From: Rhodobacteraceae bacterium HTCC2150
GTDB lineage: Bacteria; Pseudomonadota; Alphaproteobacteria; Rhodobacterales; Rhodobacteraceae
DNA: 64,000 nucleotides
Assembly (NCBI GenBank): GCA_000169395.1
Contig: AAXZ01000002.1
Location: forward strand, 496,001-560,000
Direction: 5' to 3'
The notes below the pieces were generated by a model. That model was not told the DNA's origin, searched no databases, and worked only from the letters and a program-made list of their open reading frames with translations. A program made the translations under genes and the position numbers. Of the stretch, positions 8,584-19,717 are shown in pieces (position 1 is the first letter of the stretch; every line of letters begins with the position of its first letter).

Positions 8584-9222
8584 CTAGTGGTCGCCTGATT
8601 TCATCATCATTTCATGAACCGCTTGCATGCCATGATCCGCCATTGCGCTAACCTCGCCAGCATGAATTTGTAGCGCCTTTGCCACCTCTGGATCATCAGA
8701 GGTCTGCGTCACGACAATTCCTTCATCCGTGACCTGGATATCATTTTGAATTTTGTCACCACGGGCAAACAAGATATCGAGAGTCTTGCTTTGAATGATG
8801 ATTTCTGGATCATCACTGCGTTCGATACGGTCAATCATGCCAGCTACATGGCTGACCAATACCGCCATCACTTGATCATCTGAAGAACGTGTTATGGTTC
8901 GAATGCCATTTGGCAATTCAGTTACTTCGCGCGTAATGGTTTCAAAATTGCGGAACATTACCGCCAATTCAGCACTCTCATCAGCCGATGCATTTTTGCC
9001 CTTTAGGCCGGGCATGTTTACCTCGTCATGCCCAGTGCCATCGGCACCGTGATGGTCAGCAAAACTATCGCCGCCCATATGATGGCCACTGCCCTTGTGG
9101 TGTTCGTAGTTATGGCCACTCATATGGCTGTTGAAATATTTTACGCCGAAACCTACTATTACCCCTGTAATCAGAATTGCTAATAAAACTTGCCACAGTG
9201 TGAATCTTTTATTGTCAGTCAT
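8584..9222 (-). CDS. Membrane-anchored histidine-rich protein, unknown function
   Basis: A 212-residue protein using the ATG at 9222 (the frame also has a TTG two codons upstream). One transmembrane helix at about residues 8-26 is followed by a His-rich stretch (HNYEHHKGSGHHMGG, then DHHGADGTGH) that would face the periplasm and could bind copper, zinc or nickel. The remainder is a helical, acidic-neutral region with a Met/His-rich end (MADHGMQAVHEMMM). I do not recognise a named family. It converges with the secreted YHYH gene, leaving only 8 bp between stops. A role in metal handling is inferred from composition only. Confidence 0.65.
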   Translation of the reverse strand: MTDNKRFTLWQVLLAILITGVIVGFGVKYFNSHMSGHNYEHHKGSGHHMGGDSFADHHGADGTGHDEVNMPGLKGKNASADESAELAVMFRNFETITREVTELPNGIRTITRSSDDQVMAVLVSHVAGMIDRIERSDDPEIIIQSKTLDILFARGDKIQNDIQVTDEGIVVTQTSDDPEVAKALQIHAGEVSAMADHGMQAVHEMMMKSGDH

Positions 9223-9349
9223 TTTCAACTTTCTGATCAGTGGGTCCAGCCAACGGAAAATTTGTTAGCCGCCCAAACATATGCAATTTACTGAATATGA
9301 CATAATTGGAATAACGATTATTTTCAAGCCAGACCCAAAAATAAATTGC

Positions 9350-9799
9350 TCAGATACCTAGGTGAAGTTTTGGTTTCCAAAAAGGTCGGAACAATTCGAT
9401 TTTGGGGCATCGATCCATGACCACCTTTAAACCGGCCTCTTCCGCTAGTGCCGCCGCTTTGTGGTCAACAACGCCGATCTGTGCCCAAAGCACCTGTGCG
9501 CCGATTTCGATTGCCTCAAGCGTCACACCCATCAAGTCTTCGGGGCGGCGAAACACCTCGACCATGTCCACAGGGCGATCGATAGATTTAAGGTTAGGGT
9601 AAACTTTAAGACAACGAATTTCTTTCAATTCTGGGCGCGGGTTAACAGGGATCATATCATATCCCGTTTCGCTTAAAACCCGCAGAACACCATAGCTGAA
9701 TTTGGTTTTATCGGGGCTTGCGCCAACCATCGCGATCGATTTCACAGAACCTAATATTTCCTGCATATAGGCATCGGAATAGGGTTGAGTATGGTCCAT
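9350..9799 (-). CDS. CoA-binding domain protein (YccU-like)
   Basis: A 149-residue single-domain Rossmann protein of the CoA_binding_2 family. The N-terminal nucleotide-binding segment IAMVGASPDKTKFSYG and MIPVNPR are characteristic, with VLWAQIGV later. These small proteins bind CoA or NAD and have no settled function. It is the third gene of the minus-strand run SBP56, ferredoxin, CoA-binding protein, starting one base after the ferredoxin stop codon, so translational coupling is likely. The context hints at a role in sulfur or thiol metabolism, but that is inference. Confidence 0.85.
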   Translation of the reverse strand: MDHTQPYSDAYMQEILGSVKSIAMVGASPDKTKFSYGVLRVLSETGYDMIPVNPRPELKEIRCLKVYPNLKSIDRPVDMVEVFRRPEDLMGVTLEAIEIGAQVLWAQIGVVDHKAAALAEEAGLKVVMDRCPKIELFRPFWKPKLHLGI

Positions 9800-9800
9800 T

Positions 9801-10166
9801 TCAGACCTCCTTTGGCGAAGCTATATCCGCCTTTAATTCATGGGGTTGCAATGGATCAAGAAAGGGGTTGCGATACAACTTGTCATGGCTTTCGACCCCG
9901 ATCTCCAACGTAATATCCGATGTTGCGCGCGCCACGCACAAAATTACATATCCATTGTTAATTTGGCGATTATTCAAGGCGACTTGACGTCTTTGATCCA
10001 CATCGCCAGCTATCAATTTGGCAGCACAAGTGATGCAACCACCGTATTTACATCCATAAGGCAAATCAACGCCTTGCTCGCGCAAACTATCCAAAATTGA
10101 GCGACGTGCGTCGACCTGATAAGACGCGTTTTCACGATTGGCTATGGTAACAGTAAATTGGTTCAT
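9801..10166 (-). CDS. [2Fe-2S] ferredoxin, plant type
   Basis: Starting at the ATG at 10166, which leaves 10 bp after the SBP56 stop with GAGAAACG upstream, the product is 121 residues; a longer frame start would overlap SBP56. The cluster motif is PYGCKYGGCITCAAK followed by CVARA, i.e. C-x4-C-x2-C-xn-C as in plant-type ferredoxins. The C-terminal extension after the fold is short. It probably carries electrons to or from an oxidoreductase; the immediate neighbour is SBP56, a methanethiol-oxidase family member, and a coupling between them would be unusual and worth testing. The family call is secure. Confidence 0.85.
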   Translation of the reverse strand: MNQFTVTIANRENASYQVDARRSILDSLREQGVDLPYGCKYGGCITCAAKLIAGDVDQRRQVALNNRQINNGYVILCVARATSDITLEIGVESHDKLYRNPFLDPLQPHELKADIASPKEV

Positions 10167-10176
10167 TCCACGTTTC

Positions 10177-11526
10177 TCAAATCCAAATATCACTGGTACA
10201 ATCCCCGCCGGGGTATCGGGTTTCGTGGCAACGAGAAGGCCCATTTGGTTCTTTGCCAAAATCCACGACAAAGTTGGGGTCTATTTCCATTCCACCGTTT
10301 TCGGTATCGCAATTAACTTGCAACATGCACCCGCCGTTTGTTCTGATTTCTGGATAAAATTGGTTATCCCAAGTGCTAAACAACGATGTGGTCACATAAA
10401 GCCGCTTGCCATCAAGGCTCAGCTGAATCATTTGCGGTCCACCAGTTACCTTGACGCCATTCACAACCGGCGCCTTGTCCAATAGGCCCCCCATCCAAAC
10501 CTGCCCAGTAAGCACAGGATTATGCGGGTCCTCGATATTGTACTGGCGGATGTCCCCGTGCAACCAATTACAAAGATACAAAAATCGATCATCCATAGAC
10601 AACAAAATAACCGAGATCACCCCAGGCACCGGAATTGGCCATTCAGGGTGCGGCTCGTTTTCAACGTCGATGATTTTTTCCCATTTCCATTCGTCGTCAG
10701 CGTCTTTCCACCAATGAATAATGTTGGCACTCAGGGCGGCACCACAAAAACCGTGGGTCGAATCCGGATCATGATGAAAACGAACTTCTAACGGAATCAA
10801 TCCATCCTCACCCAAATAAAACGTCTGCTTTGGTTCTTTTTTTTCAAAATCCCAAAGATGCAAACGACGACCGTATTTTAGGTGTCCTACTTCTTCTAAA
10901 TCGAAACCGGGCATGAACGTATTTGGTGCAGCCCATTCGGATGAAACCATTACATTATGTCTCGGCTGATACCAAAAATCATACCCAAACGGGATATCAC
11001 CCATCGAGTTTTCCCAACGACCAACGATTTCAAAATCTTTGTTAAGGTGTAGGTATCCGCCTGGCGCTTCGCCTTTTGCATCACCAAGCATCGAAATTAT
11101 TATTTCAGAACCCAGGCAATGAATTGTGTGAGGCGCTGAAAGATCAGTTTTTGCCTTAATCTCGGCGCCATCAATTACTTTGAATAGGGTCGGATTTCGT
11201 GGATCAGTCGCACAATCAATCACATGAATATTGGATGACCGCACACCCGGAACCAAAAGGTATTTTCGCGTCATAGACGCATCATCAAAGCAGCTTGAAC
11301 AAGCATTCCATCCCATGTGATGTAACTCATCACCTATGCCTGGCATTTCACAGCGTGCAATTACTTGGGAATAAGTAGCACTCTCGGGGTCATTATCGAT
11401 GGTTGCTAAATAGTCAGGCTTTTGAATACCAGTGCCCGTATAAATCGCAATCGTATACAACAGTTTTTCCCGTGGAGCCTGCATCGCCTCAGCTGGGCTG
11501 GCATATCCTGGACCACAACATTCCAT
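10177..11526 (-). CDS. Selenium-binding protein SBP56 / methanethiol oxidase family
   Basis: A 449-residue SBP56 family protein covering the whole family length. The early MECCGPGYASP and the ACSSC motif near residue 75 (candidate metal or selenium site) are typical, as are repeated beta-propeller strands. Bacterial members of this family (MtoX) oxidise methanethiol to formaldehyde, sulfide and peroxide, a step in DMSP and DMS metabolism of marine bacteria. No signal peptide is visible, unlike the described periplasmic MtoX, so the location here may be cytoplasmic. A strong GGAGG lies upstream of the start. It heads an operon with a ferredoxin and a CoA-binding protein; the usual SCO1- and MauG-like partners are not present. 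Confidence 0.85.
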   Translation of the reverse strand: MECCGPGYASPAEAMQAPREKLLYTIAIYTGTGIQKPDYLATIDNDPESATYSQVIARCEMPGIGDELHHMGWNACSSCFDDASMTRKYLLVPGVRSSNIHVIDCATDPRNPTLFKVIDGAEIKAKTDLSAPHTIHCLGSEIIISMLGDAKGEAPGGYLHLNKDFEIVGRWENSMGDIPFGYDFWYQPRHNVMVSSEWAAPNTFMPGFDLEEVGHLKYGRRLHLWDFEKKEPKQTFYLGEDGLIPLEVRFHHDPDSTHGFCGAALSANIIHWWKDADDEWKWEKIIDVENEPHPEWPIPVPGVISVILLSMDDRFLYLCNWLHGDIRQYNIEDPHNPVLTGQVWMGGLLDKAPVVNGVKVTGGPQMIQLSLDGKRLYVTTSLFSTWDNQFYPEIRTNGGCMLQVNCDTENGGMEIDPNFVVDFGKEPNGPSRCHETRYPGGDCTSDIWI

Positions 11527-11661
11527 CGTTAACCTCCGCGCGTTTTGAATCGATGAAAAAAAGCTAGGTTATTGGTTCATCATGAGCAAGATAAACGTAA
11601 CGTTCTTGGTGCGAAAATCGATCTAAAGGAAAATCGTTTTCGCCGGCCTTCCACTCACCAA

Positions 11662-13801
<2,140 letters not shown>

Positions 13802-14004
13802 CCCTTTTTTCTTCGTTTCTAAATATCAATTATGACAGTCTTGGTGCCAATTTCCAGTCTGAAATTTAACTGCTTTCTGCATAGCAATTGCGTTGCCAAA
13901 CCAAATACTCGGGTTAGAGTGACAATAGACATACAGTACCGACCAAAACGCAAAGCCTAAACCTACCCTCGCCGATGCGACTAACATGGGTGGAAGGAAA
14001 CAAC

Positions 14005-15045
14005 ATGACATCACCAAACGATCGATCAAAACAAGAAGATCAAACAAATGCGGCTAACCGACGTGCAGGTGGCGAATTTGTACGTGGTGTCAGCGGATTT
14101 CGGCATGCGATTGGCGATCCTGAGTTTCCCGCCGAAAAAAATAGGTATCATCTGTTTGTCGCGTTAAATTGCCCATGGTGCCACCGAGTGACATTGGCGC
14201 GAAATATTCTGGGGTTACAGGAAACCATTTCCCTTGATGTCGCCTTTCCAACGCGGACTGGTGATGACGATCCAGTGGGCCCAAATTTTTGGGAATTCAA
14301 TCCGATGCGATTTTCTAAACTCACGGACAAACCATTGCCAGAATGTACGTTTGAAACGGCCACGGGTAATAATTTCCGTCTTGTGCGGGAAATTTATCAA
14401 GCTGAGGGTTCCAGCGAACAATCTGTCCCCGTTTTATATGACAAGAAAACAAATCGCATTGTTAACAATGAAAGCGCGGAAATCATTCGCATGCTGGATA
14501 TCCATGCTAAAGCACTTGGTGGGCATTACCCAGATGTTGCCGCCGCGGGCCTTTATCCGGATCAATCACAGACGCGTTCAAATATTGATGCATTGAATGA
14601 CCTGATTTATGTGAACATCAACAACGGCGCATACAAAGCTGGGTTTTCTTCGGATCAAACTGTTTATGCAAAGGCATTTGAAGGCTATTTTGATACTTTG
14701 GATCAACTTGATAATCTATTATCTGACGGGCGAAACTTCTTGGACGGTGACGCGTTTACAGAGGCTGATTTACGCCTATTTCCAACACTTTATCGGCACG
14801 ATCCAGTTTATTATCTACGCATGAAACTGAATGGCGCCAAATTGTATGAATACCCAAATGTTTGGCGATGGCTGTGCCGTGTTTTTGCCTTGTCTGGCGT
14901 CGCTGAAAGCAGTTCTTTGATCCATTGCCGACAGGGATATTTTGGCCGTTCATGGAATGGTGTCATTCCTCTTGGACCTACAACGCCCCTGCCCTATCCA
15001 AGGGCATATGAACATCCAGAGCTTGCCAATCTAGCCCAAAATTAA
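14005..15045 (+). CDS. Glutathione S-transferase, glutathionyl-hydroquinone reductase-like (Xi/omega class)
   Basis: A 346-residue protein (start at the ATG at 14005, with GGAAGGA upstream) of the YqjG/ECM4 group. The thioredoxin-fold N-terminal half carries the catalytic NCPWCHR motif (C56, with a second Cys at 59), and the all-helical C-terminal half follows. This group reduces glutathionyl-hydroquinones and related adducts, a detoxification step that fits with nearby aromatic catabolism genes (pobA, paa). The second cysteine makes the motif look like a CxxC dithiol; most relatives have CPWAHR. It converges with the glycosylase gene, the two stop codons overlapping by 4 bp. Confidence 0.85.
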   Translation: MTSPNDRSKQEDQTNAANRRAGGEFVRGVSGFRHAIGDPEFPAEKNRYHLFVALNCPWCHRVTLARNILGLQETISLDVAFPTRTGDDDPVGPNFWEFNPMRFSKLTDKPLPECTFETATGNNFRLVREIYQAEGSSEQSVPVLYDKKTNRIVNNESAEIIRMLDIHAKALGGHYPDVAAAGLYPDQSQTRSNIDALNDLIYVNINNGAYKAGFSSDQTVYAKAFEGYFDTLDQLDNLLSDGRNFLDGDAFTEADLRLFPTLYRHDPVYYLRMKLNGAKLYEYPNVWRWLCRVFALSGVAESSSLIHCRQGYFGRSWNGVIPLGPTTPLPYPRAYEHPELANLAQN

Positions 15046-16220
15046 CCGGGTCTTTCGCAGTTCCATTTTATTTGTGTCACATCCGAAAAACGGGCAAAAC
15101 GGGTTATTTCTTGATCAAGTTTGCCAGCGCGTGCCTTCGTCCAATTTATCCCATCCTCTAGCCAGATGTTTATTACAGTTAAGTTATTTTTGGCGCGGTC
15201 CGCTTTCAATTCAATCCGTCCAATAAAACGATCCCCTTCGAGCATGGGATAGACATAATACCCCCAGCGGCGTTTTGCGGCGGGCACAAACATTTCATTG
15301 CGATATTCAAAGCCAAACAACCGTTCCAATCGTTTGCGATCCCGTACAGCTGGGTCAAATGGATTGATGATACGCAATCTGCTTGTGCTGGCGCTGACAT
15401 TACTTAGCCGCTCTTCAATATCAGAGGCCGCCAAAGATGTTGTCCAGCTGCCGTCTGCTGCTTGAATTTCTACATTGATCAGGTCATTTGCTGATTTACT
15501 GCTTGCCCAGTTTTTAACCTCAACCGCACTTGCCGCTTCCCAGAAATCTTTGATTTCGCCGGTTGTTCCTACGCCCAATCGGTTAATCGCTGCATGGCAA
15601 AGCCAATCAAGTTGGTCTGCATCATCAGGCGTCGCATCCAGCAAATGTTGCGGAAAAATTCGTTCACCCAAATCATAGAACTTTGTGAAATTCACCCGAT
15701 GACATGTCGCCAGTTCGCCTTTGTACCACATATAATCCAACGCCAATTTATGCGGCGGTCGGGCCCACATTTCCTTGGGTCCGGCAACTTTGGTGTCAAA
15801 AGCATGGGTAGAAAGTGCACCCTCAGCCCGAATGCGATCCTTTATCGCCTGGCGCCCTTTCGCATCAGACATTGACTTAAACCAATTTGATTTATCAATC
15901 TGTTCCACTTTGCGCCGAAATTGCCGTTGCCAATACGGCAAAAACTCCATCGGAATAACCGAAGCATCATGGGTGAAATGTTCAAATACCCCACGTTCTT
16001 GGGACATATGATGATCAAACATCGACTCACGGTAATTTTGGTTACGAGTCCACAAAATATGATGATGCGCCCGCGCCACCACTTGGATTGTGTCCAGCTG
16101 AACAAAACCCAAATCGCGGATCATTTGACCCAAATCCAAGGCACCTGTCGGCGCGGCGCTTAAACTTTGTGTCGTTAGCCACAATTGCCGTGCCGCGCGA
16201 TTTGGAATGCGTAAAACCAT
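15042..16220 (-). CDS. Winged-helix DNA glycosylase, YcaQ/AlkX family
   Basis: A 392-residue HTH_42 family protein. Members with the Q-x-D motif (YcaQ/AlkX) unhook interstrand crosslinks and excise alkylated bases, whereas AlkZ has Q-x-Q. Here the motif is Q41-L42-D43 within GFVQLDTIQ, so the crosslink-repair subgroup is indicated. ARAHHHILWTR and YLPYW-like segments further support the family. The length is normal. It overlaps the convergent GST gene at the 3' end by 4 bp; the 5' side is 42 bp from paaI. No linked biosynthetic toxin cluster is visible, so general alkylation repair is the simplest role. Confidence 0.85.
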   Translation of the reverse strand: MVLRIPNRAARQLWLTTQSLSAAPTGALDLGQMIRDLGFVQLDTIQVVARAHHHILWTRNQNYRESMFDHHMSQERGVFEHFTHDASVIPMEFLPYWQRQFRRKVEQIDKSNWFKSMSDAKGRQAIKDRIRAEGALSTHAFDTKVAGPKEMWARPPHKLALDYMWYKGELATCHRVNFTKFYDLGERIFPQHLLDATPDDADQLDWLCHAAINRLGVGTTGEIKDFWEAASAVEVKNWASSKSANDLINVEIQAADGSWTTSLAASDIEERLSNVSASTSRLRIINPFDPAVRDRKRLERLFGFEYRNEMFVPAAKRRWGYYVYPMLEGDRFIGRIELKADRAKNNLTVINIWLEDGINWTKARAGKLDQEITRFARFSDVTQIKWNCERPG

Positions 16221-16262
16221 TATTTAGCCCAACAATATTCTAATACGTCGCCATGGTTTGAG

Positions 16263-16694
16263 CTATTCTTCAAAATGCTGTCCCTTGATTGTACGGCTGT
16301 GACCGCGAAATTCGGCAATCAATTCGCCATTTTGGTTTGTCACTCTTACATCATAAATTCCATTGCGTCCTCGGCGACTTACCTCAGAAGCTACGGCTTT
16401 CAGCTCATCGCCTTCAAATGTCGGGGCAATGTTCGTGATCGTGGAAACATGCGACACCGCAAACTGATTATAGGTGTTACAGGCACATCCGAATGCGCTG
16501 TCGGCAAGGGTAAATACATACCCACCATGACACGTTTTATGACCATTTAGGTGTTTGGCCTCAATCGCTAAGGAAACCTGCGCCTTGCCTGGCCCAACAT
16601 TGTCCAGCTTGACGCCTAACCCCTTACTTGCTTGGTCTTTCCCCCACATCACCGCCACTGATTTCTCGGCGCGTTCTTGATCTGTGATGGTCAT
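16263..16694 (-). CDS. paaI: Hydroxyphenylacetyl-CoA thioesterase PaaI
   Basis: A 143-residue hotdog-fold thioesterase. It rescues CoA from dead-end ring-hydroxylated phenylacetyl-CoA intermediates during phenylacetate breakdown. The family motif HKTCHGGYVFTLADSAFGCACN (broken here as HGGY...FTLAD) and HVSTITNI are seen. The ATG at 16694 is chosen because AAAGGAC precedes it; a longer form to 16757 would add residues not found in the family. It is divergent from paaX, which starts 89 bp away, and sits next to paaABCDE, so the role is well supported by context. Confidence 0.88.
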   Translation of the reverse strand: MTITDQERAEKSVAVMWGKDQASKGLGVKLDNVGPGKAQVSLAIEAKHLNGHKTCHGGYVFTLADSAFGCACNTYNQFAVSHVSTITNIAPTFEGDELKAVASEVSRRGRNGIYDVRVTNQNGELIAEFRGHSRTIKGQHFEE

Positions 16695-16783
16695 TTCGAA
16701 GTCCTTTAGCTTTGGATTAATAATCATCCTTGCAGGGCGGCGAGCTTCGGTCAACAATCGGGCGGCAGATAAAAGGCTTTCGA

Positions 16784-17590
16784 ATGAATAAAGACGTCAA
16801 AAAACTTATCGCCGATTTACACCAAACCGGTCGCTTAAGGGTTTGGTCGTTGGTGATGACCATAATGGGCGATGTGGTAGCACCACGTGGCGGCGTAATT
16901 TCAATGGCCGATCTGTTGGCAATCACAGAAATGCTTGGCATTGAAAATGGGGCCGTTCGCACGGCCATGTCTCGCCTTTCAAAAGAAGGTTGGGTTAAAG
17001 GACAACGCCAAGGGCGCGTCAGCTTTTATGAGCTTGGCCCCAAGGGACTTGCCGATTATGCCCCTGCCACACAACGAATTTATGCTCTTGAGCCACCTTA
17101 CGCAGACAGCTCCTGGATAATCGCCATTCTTCCCACAGCTTGTGATGTTGCGGGGCCACGACCGTTGTTGCGCAGATCGACAATGGCAGTATGGCTTGCC
17201 GAAAATGCACCAACGGAACAGGCCTTGGCTGATACGGATGCAATGGTATTTCGAGCAGGATTAAAGACCTTACCAGATTGGGTTTTATCAGAGGCTGGTG
17301 TGGGCACTTTTATAGATGAACTTAACAATATCACGAATAAATACACGCGTTTGGAGCATGTTTCGCTTTCCCCAGAAGAAGCCTTGTTAACGCGAATTTT
17401 GCTTATCCATGACTGGCGTAGGTTGGCGTTGCGCCATCCTAATTTGCCAGTTGATTTTGAACCGTACTTTGTCGCGGCAGGGGCTGCACGTGCAAAAATC
17501 GGGTCAATATATGGGAGTTTGATTAAGCCATCAGAAGCATACTGGCCAATTCAGACTGCAAGTGGTTTAGAAAGTCGGTTTCAACCATAA
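16784..17590 (+). CDS. paaX: Phenylacetic acid degradation repressor PaaX
   Basis: A 268-residue transcriptional repressor that responds to phenylacetyl-CoA. The N-terminal winged helix includes GGVISMADLLAI and the recognition region NGAVRTAMSRLSKEGWV, typical of PaaX; the C-terminal domain is PaaX-specific. The ATG at 16784 is preferred (AAAAGG upstream); an ORF start further upstream at 16730 would run across the shared promoter with paaI. It lies between divergent paaI and the paaABCDE operon (72 bp downstream), so it probably controls both and itself. A candidate operator is described at 17593-17645. Confidence 0.92.
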   Translation: MNKDVKKLIADLHQTGRLRVWSLVMTIMGDVVAPRGGVISMADLLAITEMLGIENGAVRTAMSRLSKEGWVKGQRQGRVSFYELGPKGLADYAPATQRIYALEPPYADSSWIIAILPTACDVAGPRPLLRRSTMAVWLAENAPTEQALADTDAMVFRAGLKTLPDWVLSEAGVGTFIDELNNITNKYTRLEHVSLSPEEALLTRILLIHDWRRLALRHPNLPVDFEPYFVAAGAARAKIGSIYGSLIKPSEAYWPIQTASGLESRFQP

Positions 17591-17592
17591 CA

Positions 17593-17645
17593 CATTACGA
17601 AATACATATTGATTTTTAAATTTTTGTAACATAAATTACGCAAAC
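17593..17645. promoter_or_regulatory. Candidate paaA promoter/operator region with repeated ATTACG
   Basis: The AT-rich gap between paaX and paaA contains ATTACGAAA near 17594 and ATTACGCAA near 17636 in direct orientation about 42 bp apart, and a small palindrome GTAA-N6-TTAC at 17626-17639. These could bind PaaX or hold the paaA promoter. The match to the enterobacterial PaaX site is not obvious, so this is a guess based on position and repetition. Confidence 0.25.
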
Positions 17646-17662
17646 CCTTTGCAAAGGAACGG

Positions 17663-18670
17663 ATGATGTATTCACAAGGATTAATTGGCGCAAAAACCGA
17701 CTCTGATGAAACGCCCGAATTTCTGGCCGCTTTTCAGGCGCGTATTGATGCGGATGAAAAGATTGAACCTAACGATCCGATGCCAGCCGGTTATCGCAAA
17801 ACGCTTGTGCGCCAGATTGGGCAACATGCTCATTCCGAAGTGATTGGCATGCTGCCAGAGGGCAATTGGATCACCCGCGCACCAACACTCCGGCGCAAAA
17901 CTGCCCTTTTGGCCAAGGTGCAAGATGAGGGCGGTCATGGCTTGTATCTTTATTCGGCGGCAGAAACGCTAGGTGTAAGCCGACGTCAAATGACCGAGGA
18001 ACTGTTATCTGGTCGTGCAAAATATTCATCCATTTTTAATTACCCCACACCAACATGGGCCGACATCGGCGCGATTGGGTGGTTGGTGGATGGCGCCGCA
18101 ATCATGAACCAGATCCCACTTTGCCGCTGTTCTTACGGCCCATATGCACGCGCCATGATCCGTGTTTGCAAAGAAGAGAGTTTTCACCAACGGCAGGGTT
18201 TTGAAATCATGATGACTCTATGCAAAGGCACACAAGCGCAAAAAGACATGGCGCAAGACGCCTTTAATCGTTGGTGGTGGCCATCCTTGATGATGTTTGG
18301 GCCACACGACAGCGACAGCACAAATTCTGACCAATCAATGTTATGGAAAATTAAACGGTTTACCAATGACGAGCTGCGTCAAAAGTTTGTCGACGCAACG
18401 GTGCCGCAAGCAGAATACTTGGGTCTGACTATTCCTGACAAAGACTTGAAATGGAATCCTGACAAAAACGACGGGCGTGGCGGGTATGGTTTTGGCGCGC
18501 TGGACTGGGATGAATTTTGGTCCGTCGTAAAGGGCAACGGCCAAATGAACCGCGATCGCATTCGCGTTAAAAAGGCTGGTTGGGACAACGGTGAATGGGT
18601 GCGCGAAGCCGCGCTAGCCCATGCAAAAAAACGAAAAGCGCGCGCCGCCGTGCAACATGCAGCGGAGTGA
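17663..18670 (+). CDS. paaA: 1,2-phenylacetyl-CoA epoxidase subunit PaaA (catalytic)
   Basis: A 335-residue ferritin-like diiron protein, the oxygenase subunit that epoxidises the ring of phenylacetyl-CoA. Iron-binding helices are indicated by [13 protein letters not shown] and [15 protein letters not shown], with E-x2-H-type spacing. Length equals the family norm. Two ATG codons stand in tandem at 17663 and 17666; AAAGGA upstream suits the second slightly better. It is the first gene of paaABCDE, with paaB following after 4 bp. Expression is expected to be repressed by PaaX and relieved by phenylacetyl-CoA. Confidence 0.97.
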   Translation: MMYSQGLIGAKTDSDETPEFLAAFQARIDADEKIEPNDPMPAGYRKTLVRQIGQHAHSEVIGMLPEGNWITRAPTLRRKTALLAKVQDEGGHGLYLYSAAETLGVSRRQMTEELLSGRAKYSSIFNYPTPTWADIGAIGWLVDGAAIMNQIPLCRCSYGPYARAMIRVCKEESFHQRQGFEIMMTLCKGTQAQKDMAQDAFNRWWWPSLMMFGPHDSDSTNSDQSMLWKIKRFTNDELRQKFVDATVPQAEYLGLTIPDKDLKWNPDKNDGRGGYGFGALDWDEFWSVVKGNGQMNRDRIRVKKAGWDNGEWVREAALAHAKKRKARAAVQHAAE

Positions 18671-18674
18671 TAAC

Positions 18675-18965
18675 ATGAACGACCAACAAGAAATTCCTTT
18701 GTGGGAAGTATTCATTCGCCCACGCAACGGGCTCGCCCATCGTCACTGCGGCAGCCTTCATGCAGCCGACGCCACAATGGCGCTTCAGGCTGCGCGTGAC
18801 GTTTATACACGCCGTGGTGAAGGCCAATCCATTTGGGTTGTTCCTTCGATGCAAATCACCGCATCCGACCCCACGCAAAAGGGTGAAAACTTTGAAGCCC
18901 AAGAAGACAAAATTTATCGCCACCCAACCTTCTATGAGGTGCCAGACGAAGTGGGTCATATGTGA
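18675..18965 (+). CDS. paaB: 1,2-phenylacetyl-CoA epoxidase subunit PaaB
   Basis: A 96-residue small structural subunit that bridges PaaAC heterodimers in the epoxidase complex. Typical features are PLWEVFIRP at the N-terminus, HRHCGSLHAADA and QSIWVVPSMQIT in the centre. The ATG at 18675 follows the paaA stop by 4 bp with GCGGAG upstream; a longer frame reading back into paaA is not used. Its TGA overlaps the paaC ATG by one base. Confidence 0.96.
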   Translation: MNDQQEIPLWEVFIRPRNGLAHRHCGSLHAADATMALQAARDVYTRRGEGQSIWVVPSMQITASDPTQKGENFEAQEDKIYRHPTFYEVPDEVGHM

Positions 18966-19717
18966 TGGACGCCTCATTACATTTTGATTGCCTTGTGCGA
19001 TTGGCAGACGACCACATGATCCTTGGTCATCGCCTGTCCGAATGGTGCGGTCATGCGCCCATGTTGGAAGAGGATCTAGCCTTGCCCAACATTGCGCTCG
19101 ATCTACTTGGGCAAGCAAGGATACTTTATGATCACGCAGGCAAAATCGAGGGCAAAGGGCGCAATGAGGATCAGCTGGCCTATCTTCGATTAGAACGCGA
19201 CTACCGCAATCTTTTGTTGTGCGAACGCCCCATCGGTGATTTCGGCCACACTGTACTAAGACAATTCTATTTCGCCAGTTTCATGGGGCTTTATTGGTCG
19301 GAATGTCAAAACTCCAACGATCAAATCCTGCGCGAAGTTGCCGCCAAAGCAATCAAAGAGTGCGCTTATCACATTCGTCATACTGGGGAATGGGTGATCC
19401 GTTTGGGTGATGGCACCGATGAAAGTCATCAGCGGATGCAAAATGCGGTGGCGGACTTGGCACCTTATGTGGGCGAAATGTTCCATATGGATGAAACTTC
19501 CCAGCAAGGTGCAAGCGCAGGCTTAATCCCCGATGTATCAAAGCTGGCTGCGACATGGCACGCACAGGTCGCCCCCGTTCTGGCCGAGGCAACACTAGAG
19601 ACAATTGAGGTAAAACCAATCCTTGGCGGCCGATCAGGGCAGCACGGTGAGGAAATGGGTTTCTTGCTTACCGATTTACAATTCATGCAACGCACATTTC
19701 CAAACATGACATGGTAA
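18965..19717 (+). CDS. paaC: 1,2-phenylacetyl-CoA epoxidase subunit PaaC
   Basis: A 250-residue ferritin-like subunit without a functional diiron site, paired with PaaA as structural partner. LADDHMILGHRLSEWCGHAP and RQFYFASFMGLYW are family features, as is HGEEMGFLLTDLQFMQRT-type sequence near the end (in two parts here). The ATG at 18965 overlaps the paaB stop (TGATG), favouring it over a GTG one codon earlier. The 3' end overlaps paaD by 7 bp (ATGGTAA), which points to translational coupling along the whole operon. Confidence 0.96.
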   Translation: MDASLHFDCLVRLADDHMILGHRLSEWCGHAPMLEEDLALPNIALDLLGQARILYDHAGKIEGKGRNEDQLAYLRLERDYRNLLLCERPIGDFGHTVLRQFYFASFMGLYWSECQNSNDQILREVAAKAIKECAYHIRHTGEWVIRLGDGTDESHQRMQNAVADLAPYVGEMFHMDETSQQGASAGLIPDVSKLAATWHAQVAPVLAEATLETIEVKPILGGRSGQHGEEMGFLLTDLQFMQRTFPNMTW

